Position numbers and translations under genes: made by a program. Shown in pieces: positions 9,772 through 17,110 of a stretch of DNA of 64,000 bases. The notes under the pieces were generated by a model. That model searched no databases. It saw only the letters and a program-made list of their open reading frames with translations, and had not been told where the DNA came from. Each line of letters opens with the position of its first letter. The first letter of the stretch is position 1. Source of the DNA: Pseudomonas jessenii (GTDB lineage Bacteria > Pseudomonadota > Gammaproteobacteria > Pseudomonadales > Pseudomonadaceae); contig NZ_NIWT01000005.1 of NCBI RefSeq assembly GCF_002236115.1, forward strand, positions 434,001 through 498,000. The letters run 5' to 3'.

Positions 9772-10473
9772 ATGCTCGAAATCAAGAACATGCTGGTGCG
9801 CCGTGGAGAAGGCGCACAGGCTCATCACGTGCGACTGCCGCACCTGCGGATCGGCGCCGGAGAAATCCTCGCCGTCACAGGTGAGAGCGGCAGCGGCAAA
9901 AGCACGTTGCTCGAAGCCATCGGTCTGTTGCTCGCACCGGTAGAACTCGAGCGCTTCCGGCTGGGCCCGACGCACGCTCAGGATATCGCCCAACTGCTGG
10001 CCACTGACGATCAGCCTGCGCTTGCAGCGGTGCGTTCACGGCACTTGGGATTCATTTTGCAGAGCGGCGGCTTGCTGCCGTTCCTGAGCGTGAGAGACAA
10101 CATCAGCCTGCCGCGCCGTTTGCTCGGGATGCAGGCGAAGAGCGATCACATCGACCACGCCGTTGACGTATTGCGCCTGCAAGGCTTGTTGGACAAACAA
10201 CCCCAGGCCTTGTCGATTGGCGAGCGCCAGCGCGTCGCCTGCGTTCGGGCAATTGCCCATGAACCGCTGCTGCTGTTGGCCGACGAGCCGACCGCCGCGC
10301 TCGACCCTCACAGTGCCCGGCGATTGTTTGAGTTACTCCTGAGCCTGGTGTCGAGCATGGGCCTGAGTGCGCTCGTTGTATCCCATGACTGGGCCCTGCT
10401 GAAGGATTTCGGGTTGCCGCGACTCGGTGCTATCAACCATCTGGGAGAGACTCTGTTTGAACCGATGGACTGA
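9772..10473 (+). CDS. tagT: ABC transporter ATPase, TagT/LolD-like
   Basis: This 233-residue ATP-binding subunit has all core motifs: Walker A GESGSGKST (about residues 38-46), Q-loop ILQSGGLLPF, a variant signature LSIGERQR, Walker B LLLLADEP and a histidine switch VVSHD. The size and sequence type fit the LolD/MacB/TagT group, which works with FtsX-like permeases and transmits mechanical signals or extracts lipoproteins instead of importing solutes. The next gene is such a permease and overlaps its 3' end. The TagT name rests on the following permease, FGE-fold protein and lipoprotein order and was not confirmed by alignment. Confidence 0.85.
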   Translation: MLEIKNMLVRRGEGAQAHHVRLPHLRIGAGEILAVTGESGSGKSTLLEAIGLLLAPVELERFRLGPTHAQDIAQLLATDDQPALAAVRSRHLGFILQSGGLLPFLSVRDNISLPRRLLGMQAKSDHIDHAVDVLRLQGLLDKQPQALSIGERQRVACVRAIAHEPLLLLADEPTAALDPHSARRLFELLLSLVSSMGLSALVVSHDWALLKDFGLPRLGAINHLGETLFEPMD

Positions 10474-11680
10474 TCGCTTGCGCCTGCTGGGCTCACTGGC
10501 ACTGCAAGACCTCTGGCACGACCGCAAGGTCTCGCTGTGTATCGCCGCTTCCCTGGTGGCGGTGATCGCGCCGTTGTTGTTGCTGTTCGGGCTCAAACAC
10601 GGGGTGGTCAGCCAGCTGCAGGACGAACTGCTGCGCGACCCGCGCAACCTTGAAGTGAAGATGCTCAGCAACGGTAACTACGACGCAGCCTGGATCGAGC
10701 GTTTGCGCCTGCGCCCCGAGACCGGCTTTGCCCTCGGCCAGACCCGCTCGCTCAATACCCAGGCGGACCTGCTGATCGGCATGCAACGCTTTGTCGAAGG
10801 CGCGGAAATCATCGCCACCGAGCCCGGCGACCCACAGCTGAATCTGGCGTCCCTCAACCCCGTCGGCAATCAGGTGATCCTCAGCGCCAGCGCAGCGCAA
10901 CGCTTGCAGGCCAAGGCCGGCGACAGCGTGCAGCTACGGGCCTTGCGCCGCCTGGAAGGTGTCAATGAACGCGGCGAGATGACGCTGACGGTACTGGCCG
11001 TGCTCGACGGTGCCCGCTTCGGTCGCGCGGCCGGGTTCGTCGCCCCGCCGCTGTTACTGGATCTGGAGCGCTTTCGCGACGGTTATCAGGTCAGTGAGTT
11101 CGGCGTTACTACCGGCAAGCCTCAGGGGAATCTACAACCGCTGTATGCCCGCGCCCGCGTGTATGCGCGCGACATCGACCAGGTCGCGCCGCTGGAACAC
11201 TGGCTCAACGAACAACACATCGAAACGTCGAGCCGACTGGCCGACATCGACAACGTCAAAGCCATCAACCATGTGCTGGGGTTGATCTTCGGTGTGATCG
11301 CCATGGCGGCACTGATCGGCTGCGTGGCGTCCATGGTTGGCGCGTTCCTGGCCAACATAGACCGTAAACGCAAAAGCCTGGCGGTCCTGCGCCTGCTGGG
11401 CTTCAAGCGCAGGTCCGTCGGCGGTTTCGTGGTCCTGCAAGCGCTGGTGCTGAGTTTGGCCGGCTACGTGGGCGGGCTGGGCTTTTATACCGTGGGCAGT
11501 CATTTGTTCGACTCCCTGCTCGGCAGCAGCCAGGCCACCGGTACCTTCGTTTGCCACATCACGGTCTGGCACGGCGTTGCCGCCCTGCTCCTGACCTTTC
11601 TGGTCGCTGCCCTGGTGGCCATGATCGGCGCGCTGAGAGCCATCAACATCCAACCTGCGGAGAGTCTGCGTGAGCTATAA
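10457..11680 (+). CDS. tagS: FtsX-like ABC permease, TagS-like
   Basis: This permease of about 407 residues has one N-terminal membrane segment (in VSLCIAASLVAVIAPLLLLF), a large periplasmic domain of about 220 residues and three C-terminal membrane segments. The cytoplasmic loop RKRKSLAVLRLLGFKRRSV is typical of FtsX/LolC/MacB-type permeases. I chose the TTG start at 10457 because GGGAGAG at 10443-10449 is correctly spaced. A GTG at 10427 in the same frame would add ten residues. Both starts overlap tagT, and the 3' end overlaps the next gene by 11 bases. It should form an inner-membrane complex with the preceding ATPase. Confidence 0.82.
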   Translation: MNRWTDRLRLLGSLALQDLWHDRKVSLCIAASLVAVIAPLLLLFGLKHGVVSQLQDELLRDPRNLEVKMLSNGNYDAAWIERLRLRPETGFALGQTRSLNTQADLLIGMQRFVEGAEIIATEPGDPQLNLASLNPVGNQVILSASAAQRLQAKAGDSVQLRALRRLEGVNERGEMTLTVLAVLDGARFGRAAGFVAPPLLLDLERFRDGYQVSEFGVTTGKPQGNLQPLYARARVYARDIDQVAPLEHWLNEQHIETSSRLADIDNVKAINHVLGLIFGVIAMAALIGCVASMVGAFLANIDRKRKSLAVLRLLGFKRRSVGGFVVLQALVLSLAGYVGGLGFYTVGSHLFDSLLGSSQATGTFVCHITVWHGVAALLLTFLVAALVAMIGALRAINIQPAESLREL

Positions 11681-13214
11681 ACGTTTTGGCTTGCTGTTAC
11701 CCCTGAGCCTCGGCTACTTGCTCGACGCCTCGGCGGCGGGCTGGGAAGAGAAGTATTACAACCCGATGCCCGAGGCTGGCGACGTCGTGCTGCCGATGCC
11801 CTGCGAAGGTTCGATGGTGTTTCGCAAAGTGTTCATTCCGGTCGCAGGTCCCTTGGATGACTACCCGATCAACATCGGTCAGGACGGCGCGGAATACGGC
11901 TATGTCGAGCAGACCCGCCCGACCTTTATCGCCGGCAGTTTTACCGGGGCCAGGAACGACAAGTCCCGCTACTACCTGATGGCCAAGTACGAGATGAGTC
12001 AGTTGCAATACGCCGCGCTGACCGAAGCGACCTGCCCCACCGCTGCCACCAAAATGCGCTTGCCGCAAACGGCGGTGAGCTGGGTGCAAGCCATCGACGC
12101 CGCCGACAAGTACAACCTGTGGCTGCGCAAAAACGCCGCCGGCAAGCTGCCAAAGGAAGACGGCGCCCTGGGATTCCTGCGCCTGCCGACCGAGGTCGAG
12201 TGGGAGTTCGCCGCGCGCGGCGGGCTGGAAGTCGGTGCCGCTGAATTCCGCGACACGCACTACCCGATGCCAGAAGGCATCAACGCCTACGAGTGGTTCG
12301 CCGGGGCGCAATCGTCCAACGGCAAAGTGCAATTGACCGGCCTGCAAAAGCCCAACCCGCTGGGCCTGCATGACATGCTCGGTAACGTCGACGAAATGAT
12401 GTTCGAGCCGTTTCGCCTGAACAAACTCGACCGCCAGCACGGTCAGGCCGGCGGCTATGTCATCCGTGGCGGCAACTACCTGACCGCACAGGCCGACCTG
12501 CGTACGGCATTGCGTAAGGAAGAGCCGTATTACAACGCCGAAGGCCAGGTGAAAAACAAGACCACCGGCCTGCGACTGGTGCTGGTCTCCCCGACCCTAA
12601 CCTCTCGCGAACGGGTCGCCAGCATCGAAAGCAGCTGGAAGAAACTCGGCACCGGCAGCAAGGAAACCGAATCCGCCGACAAAGGCACCGTACAATCGCT
12701 GAACAGCCTCGCCTCGGGTGTCGAAGACAAAGCGCTCAAGGAAAAGCTCCAGGCCCTGGAGAACCAGCTGCGCGCCAGCAACCAGCAGCAGGAAGAAACC
12801 CGCGACCAGGCGATCCGCGCCAGCCTCAACCTGGGTGCGTTCCTGTGCACCAAGATGCTCGACGACGGCCAGTACGTCGACTTCCTGCAAAAGAACTACA
12901 AGCTCAACTGCGAAAGCGCAGACAAAGATGCCAGTTGCGACATGCGTAAAGGCAAGCTCAACGAGCAAAAGGATCGCCTGCACAAACTCAGCCGCTACTA
13001 CGCCAGCAGCCTGGTGGAATCGGCTACCTTGTACGGCCAGCCACTGCTTGAATCGCAAGTCCCGGTGATGGAAGAAATCATCACCCGCAACAAACAGCTG
13101 CAAGACCTCAAACCTTACTTGCGCACCCACTGGGCCAATCAGAAGGCGTTCCTGCAAAAGCAGAAAATCGACACTGAAGCCTGGCTGACCAGCTGCAAAA
13201 CCGTCACTCAATAA
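11670..13214 (+). CDS. tagR: Exported FGE/sulfatase-modifying-factor-fold protein, TagR-like
   Basis: This 514-residue protein starts at GTG with CGGAGAG upstream and has a signal peptide ending near DASAAG. A formylglycine-generating-enzyme (FGE) fold domain occupies about residues 60-310, shown by YEMSQLQYAAL, LRLPTEVEWEFAARGG, NPLGLHDMLGNVDEM, VIRGGNYL and TGLRLVLV. The paired cysteines that FGE enzymes carry after the RGG motif are missing (RGGNYLTAQADLRTALR), so a binding role is more likely than catalysis. A coiled-coil stretch (about 345-385) and a Cys-containing helical tail follow. Its place between an FtsX-like permease and a lipoprotein matches TagR, the periplasmic sensor of the type VI threonine-phosphorylation pathway. 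Confidence 0.82.
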   Translation: MSYKRFGLLLPLSLGYLLDASAAGWEEKYYNPMPEAGDVVLPMPCEGSMVFRKVFIPVAGPLDDYPINIGQDGAEYGYVEQTRPTFIAGSFTGARNDKSRYYLMAKYEMSQLQYAALTEATCPTAATKMRLPQTAVSWVQAIDAADKYNLWLRKNAAGKLPKEDGALGFLRLPTEVEWEFAARGGLEVGAAEFRDTHYPMPEGINAYEWFAGAQSSNGKVQLTGLQKPNPLGLHDMLGNVDEMMFEPFRLNKLDRQHGQAGGYVIRGGNYLTAQADLRTALRKEEPYYNAEGQVKNKTTGLRLVLVSPTLTSRERVASIESSWKKLGTGSKETESADKGTVQSLNSLASGVEDKALKEKLQALENQLRASNQQQEETRDQAIRASLNLGAFLCTKMLDDGQYVDFLQKNYKLNCESADKDASCDMRKGKLNEQKDRLHKLSRYYASSLVESATLYGQPLLESQVPVMEEIITRNKQLQDLKPYLRTHWANQKAFLQKQKIDTEAWLTSCKTVTQ

Positions 13215-13248
13215 CAAAGCGTCAACACCGTTACGTAGGAGTTTCACC

Positions 13249-13986
13249 ATGTCGCGCAGCCTTTGGACTCGCTTCAAGCTACAGATCGCTTTCGTAGTCG
13301 CCGGCAGCCTGCTAATGAGCGGTTGCGCCAACACCGGCAGCTCCATGTTGGGCGAAGGCGAAGGCGACGGTGCCGACCCGCGCCTGACCCAGGGCAATGA
13401 CGCAGAGTTCTTCAGCAAGTCCGGTTACCAGGCCTGCGCCGTCGGCGCCGGTGTCGGCATCCTCGCTTGCGCGCTGTCCAACAGCAGCAACAAAACCGTG
13501 TGCGTCATCGCCGCCGGTATTACCGCGTGTGGCGTGGCCATGGGCGCGAACTATTACCTAGATCAACGTCGCGCCCAATACGCCGACACCACCACCCGCT
13601 TGGCGAAGATGAACAGCGACGTCGAACAAGACACGCAGAACGTGATCGCCCGGACTGCGACCGCTCAGCAAGTGATCAATGATGACAATGCGCAAATTGC
13701 CCAGATCAAAAAGGACATCGCCAACAAGAAAGTCGACAAGAGCAGGGCTCAGGCGCAAATCGCCGGGATCGACTCGGACATCGCACGCCTGCGCAAAGAC
13801 CTTACCAACATGCGTACCAAGGTCACCGAGTACAGAAAAGTGGCAGACGCCGAGCGTTCGCAAGGCACCAGCGCCGAGATCCGACAGGTGGACATGAACA
13901 TTCAGAGAATGAACCAGAAAGTCGTCAGCCTGCAGAAGGAAGTCGACGCTCTGTACAGCCAACGCTCCGCAATCACCCTGGGTTAA
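13249..13986 (+). CDS. tagQ: Outer-membrane lipoprotein, TagQ-like
   Basis: This 245-residue lipoprotein has a lipobox MSGC at about residue 25. Alanine at +2 of the mature form predicts outer-membrane sorting. A conserved-looking segment DPRLTQGNDAEFFSKSGYQA precedes a small-residue hydrophobic stretch with several Cys and Gly (about 65-105) and then a long coiled coil (about 115-240). TagQ of the H1 type VI locus is, as I recall, an outer-membrane lipoprotein of this type that localises TagR. A strong GTAGGAG ribosome site precedes the ATG. The start lies 34 bases after tagR, the largest gap so far in the cluster. Confidence 0.75.
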   Translation: MSRSLWTRFKLQIAFVVAGSLLMSGCANTGSSMLGEGEGDGADPRLTQGNDAEFFSKSGYQACAVGAGVGILACALSNSSNKTVCVIAAGITACGVAMGANYYLDQRRAQYADTTTRLAKMNSDVEQDTQNVIARTATAQQVINDDNAQIAQIKKDIANKKVDKSRAQAQIAGIDSDIARLRKDLTNMRTKVTEYRKVADAERSQGTSAEIRQVDMNIQRMNQKVVSLQKEVDALYSQRSAITLG

Positions 13987-13990
13987 GCAC

Positions 13991-14497
13991 ATGACGCTAC
14001 GACAACTAATGGTCATCACTGCCGTCCTGGCCCTGAGCGGTTGCGCGACCCAGCCCGGCGAATGCGATGCAACCAATCGCGACAGCAGCCTGCTAACCAA
14101 GATGAACTGTGACTACTCCGGTGGTTACAGCGATCAGGTCAAGCAGAAGGAACTGGCCCTGAGCGAGTCCCGACAGCAAAACGCAATGTTCCGTCAGGTG
14201 TACGAGAACATTCAGGCCCAGCAGCTCAGCACCAAGACCGATCTGGCCAGCCAGCAGAAATCCCAGGCGGCGCTGAATCAGTCGCTGGCGCAACTGCTGA
14301 CCTCGCTCAAGGCTCGGCGTGGCAATGAGGCCCAGGTGCAGAAGCAGATTGCCGACCTCGAGAAGCAGCTCAAGGCTTCGCAAGCGGTGCCAACGGCCAA
14401 ATCAACACCCGCGACACTGGCGGCCAAGCAGCAAGAGCTGAAAACGTTGCAGAAGAAGGTCAATCAGCTGCAATTCAGCCTCGGCTACGAAGAGTAA
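13991..14497 (+). CDS. Coiled-coil lipoprotein of unknown function
   Basis: This 168-residue protein has a short signal peptide and lipobox LSGC at about residue 18, followed by Ala at +2, so it is probably in the outer membrane. Two further cysteines lie soon after. The rest is Gln/Lys/Ala-rich and predicted coiled coil (about 50-160) with a low-complexity break near SQAVPTAKSTP. It begins 4 bases after the TagQ-like gene and has a similar lipoprotein plus coiled-coil plan, so the two may pair or may descend from a duplication. I do not recognise a named family. Confidence 0.75.
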   Translation: MTLRQLMVITAVLALSGCATQPGECDATNRDSSLLTKMNCDYSGGYSDQVKQKELALSESRQQNAMFRQVYENIQAQQLSTKTDLASQQKSQAALNQSLAQLLTSLKARRGNEAQVQKQIADLEKQLKASQAVPTAKSTPATLAAKQQELKTLQKKVNQLQFSLGYEE

Positions 14498-14553
14498 CTT
14501 TTCACCCCGCAAGCGTCCCGATGGATGCCTGCACTTTTTCAGGAATCGTCGTC

Positions 14554-16005
14554 ATGCAGCGGGTCATCAGGGATGCGCAAGCCACATCGGAGGGGATGAG
14601 TGCGCTGCAAGCCAAAGTCGCCCTCATCCAGAAACACTTTCCGCCGACCGTCGCCAGTCTGTTTGCTATCCCGCGGATGGGCAGCGGCGACGTGCTGGAA
14701 TGGTGGACCGAACTGGGTGGCCAACCCACGCCTTATGCCGATCTCAACGAGGACGCGCAACGACGTTTGCTGGAGACCTATGAAGTGCGTCAGACGTCCC
14801 TCGGACAGCTGGCGGATGAACTGCAAAAACGCGGTCAACCGACGGAAGCGAATGACCTGCGCAGCCTGCTCGGTACGCCTGAGCTGGACAAACTCTACAG
14901 CCTCAACGGTGAGCCTTTGGTGGTGCGGTGGAACCAGCGTCCGCCCAAACCGATCGTGCCGCCAGTGGTGCCCGTCCTACCGCCGTCGCGTCGTGGCTGG
15001 TGGATCGCGGCAGCCTTGCTCGCGCTGCTGTTGCTGCTTCTGGCGCTCTGGCTCTGGTGGTTCCTGCACCGTGAGCCGGTTGTCGTGGTTCCGCCTGTAG
15101 TGCCGGTGGCTCCGGTAGTGACGCCGGTTGAGAAACCGGTTGAGCCTGTCCCCGAACCTGTCGTGGAACCAGAACCCACGCCAGAACCGGTACCGGAACC
15201 CAAGCCGGTCCCGCCACCAAAACCGGCACCGGCACCGGCACCGGCACCGGAACCCAAGCCGACCCCGCCACCCAAACCGGTTCCACCACCAAAACCGGTA
15301 GTGGCTGCCCCGCCACCCGCCCCGACGCTGGACAACTTCGCATGCCGCAAAACAGCGCCGAAGTCAGAGGTCCCGCAGTTCGTGGTGGTGCTCGACACCT
15401 CGGGTTCGATGGATTTGAACATCAAGTCAGTGAAATCCGACGAGGACTGGTTCTTCGGTCCTGACATCAACAAGCTCCTGGACCCGAACCGCACCATGCG
15501 GCTTACCGCCAAACCCAGCCGCATGGACGTCGCCAAGGACTCGCTGGCCGGCATGATCAACGGGCTGGACCCGAAGATCGACACACGCCTGATCACCTTC
15601 GCCGGCTGCGAAAGAACACCGGACCAGGGTTTGTTCAAGTTCGGCGACCGCCCGCGGCTGATCAACGGGATTCGAGGCCTGGTTCCCGACGACGGCACAC
15701 CGCTGGCCGACAGCCTGGCCCACGCGGCGAGTACCGTCGACGGGCGCAATAACGATGCGGTGATCGTGATGTTCGTCGACGGTGAAGACGGTTGCGGGCA
15801 GGACGTTTGCGCGGTATCCCGTCGAATCGCCAGGGAACAACCGCGCCTGCGGGTCAATGTGGTGAAAATCGGTGCTGGCGGCCCGTCACGCTGTATCGCT
15901 GAAAACACCGGAGGTCGGGTTTACAACAGCACCAATGCGGCTGAGTTGGGTAACCTGTTGAAACAGGCGAGCAAGGAAGTGTCCAGCAATGCCAAGTGCG
16001 ATTAG
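14554..16005 (+). CDS. SrfA-architecture membrane protein with C-terminal vWA domain
   Basis: This protein of about 483 residues has a cytoplasmic N-terminal domain (about 1-135), a VPPVVPV stretch, a Trp/Leu-rich membrane segment (about 150-171) and a long Pro-Glu-Pro-Lys linker (about 175-255). A vWA domain follows with a complete MIDAS start DTSGS at about 281-285 and several cysteines. The N-terminal domain, Pro-Val stretch and membrane segment repeat the plan of the first gene in the window. I chose the ATG at 14554 because AGGA precedes it by nine bases. An ATG at 14521 in the same frame has no ribosome site. It is the last gene of the cluster and converges on a LysR gene. Confidence 0.78.
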   Translation: MQRVIRDAQATSEGMSALQAKVALIQKHFPPTVASLFAIPRMGSGDVLEWWTELGGQPTPYADLNEDAQRRLLETYEVRQTSLGQLADELQKRGQPTEANDLRSLLGTPELDKLYSLNGEPLVVRWNQRPPKPIVPPVVPVLPPSRRGWWIAAALLALLLLLLALWLWWFLHREPVVVVPPVVPVAPVVTPVEKPVEPVPEPVVEPEPTPEPVPEPKPVPPPKPAPAPAPAPEPKPTPPPKPVPPPKPVVAAPPPAPTLDNFACRKTAPKSEVPQFVVVLDTSGSMDLNIKSVKSDEDWFFGPDINKLLDPNRTMRLTAKPSRMDVAKDSLAGMINGLDPKIDTRLITFAGCERTPDQGLFKFGDRPRLINGIRGLVPDDGTPLADSLAHAASTVDGRNNDAVIVMFVDGEDGCGQDVCAVSRRIAREQPRLRVNVVKIGAGGPSRCIAENTGGRVYNSTNAAELGNLLKQASKEVSSNAKCD

Positions 16006-16037
16006 CTTGGGGACTGTTCCGACTTGCCCGCGATGAT

Positions 16038-16958
16038 TCATCTCAAGTGCTCGACCGCCGGTAACTCCATGGCCCGAACCTCACCCAAAAGAAAATCGCT
16101 GAGGCGGCGCAAACGCTCGCCTCCGGGGCGGGTTTTCGGCCAGACCAGGAAATAATTCTCACCGCTGGCGACGGCTGTCGGCCACGGCAAACTCAGACGT
16201 CCCTGCGCGACATCCTCCGCGACCATCAGCAAATCGCCCATGGACACGCCGTAGCCACGGGCGGCTGCAATCATGCCCAGTTCCAGCGTGTCGAACACCT
16301 GACCTCCCTTGAGCGAGACCTGATCGGTCAGGCCCATGCGCTCCAGCCAGTTGCGCCAGTCACGGCGGTCCGGTGTCGGGTGCAGCAGCTCGGTACTGGC
16401 CAGGCGCGCGACGTCCCATGGTTGATCCTTCAGAAGATTCGGCGCGCCCACCGGAATCAGCTCTTCGGGGAACAGGAGAGTCGCCTCCCAGTCCGGTGGA
16501 AAATGCCCATTGCTGAGGATGACGGCGCAGTCGAACGGTTCGTCATTGAAATCCACTGAATCGACGTCCATCCACGCACTGGTCAATTGCACTTCGTTGC
16601 CCGGCTGCAGATGACGGAAGCGGCTGAGGCGCGCCAGCAACCAACGCATGGTCAGGGTCGACGGAGCTTTCATGCGCAGGATGTCGTCTTCGGCGCGCAA
16701 GGTATTGCAGGCCCGCTCCAGGGCGGTGAAGCCTTCGCGAATGCCCGGCAACAGCAAACGGGCCGACTCGGTCAGTTGCAGGTTGCGGCCACTGCGATGA
16801 AACAAGCGGCAGGCAAAATGCTCTTCGAGCGTACGAATATGCCGGCTGACCGCACTTTGGGTAATCGACAGCTCTTCGGCCGCGCGGGTAAACGAACTGT
16901 GCCGCGCCGCCGCTTCGAATGCGCGCAGGGCATACAAGGGAGGAAGACGACGGGACAT
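16038..16958 (-). CDS. LysR-family regulator, GcvA-like
   Basis: This 306-residue protein begins with a typical LysR winged helix, LPPLYALRAFEAAARHSSFT, then RAAEELSITQSAVSRHIRTL as the helix-turn-helix (about residues 24-43). A periplasmic-binding-like effector domain follows. The opening words and overall type place it in the GcvA/AmpR-like branch. It is convergent with the Srf/Tag cluster, with 32 bases between the stops, and divergent from a MATE pump gene 152 bases away. Control of the pump is possible from this arrangement but not shown. It is less likely to regulate the convergent cluster. The effector is unknown. Confidence 0.88.
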   Translation of the reverse strand: MSRRLPPLYALRAFEAAARHSSFTRAAEELSITQSAVSRHIRTLEEHFACRLFHRSGRNLQLTESARLLLPGIREGFTALERACNTLRAEDDILRMKAPSTLTMRWLLARLSRFRHLQPGNEVQLTSAWMDVDSVDFNDEPFDCAVILSNGHFPPDWEATLLFPEELIPVGAPNLLKDQPWDVARLASTELLHPTPDRRDWRNWLERMGLTDQVSLKGGQVFDTLELGMIAAARGYGVSMGDLLMVAEDVAQGRLSLPWPTAVASGENYFLVWPKTRPGGERLRRLSDFLLGEVRAMELPAVEHLR

Positions 16959-17110
16959 TGGGAAAGCTCCTACTGCGGGGTTCGCCTACCCTAGCAGAAA
17001 CTCTCCAGCATGAGTTTGAATCATGCCATCCATCCTTTTTATCCCTTTGTGAAAACCGTGCAGAGCGCCGAGAATCGGTGCTTTCCTGTTCCCTTTGATA
17101 ATCGAGCGTG

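Noticed and set aside
14895..15908. Long minus-strand open frame opposite the vWA gene, rich in Gly and Thr.
   Set aside because: It is the complement of the Pro-rich linker and vWA coding region. Composition follows from the coding strand and no ribosome site or family signal is seen.
1..16005. A complete type VI secretion locus.
   Set aside because: No Hcp, VgrG, ClpV, sheath, baseplate, IcmF or DotU-like product is encoded; only Tag-type sensor genes are present.
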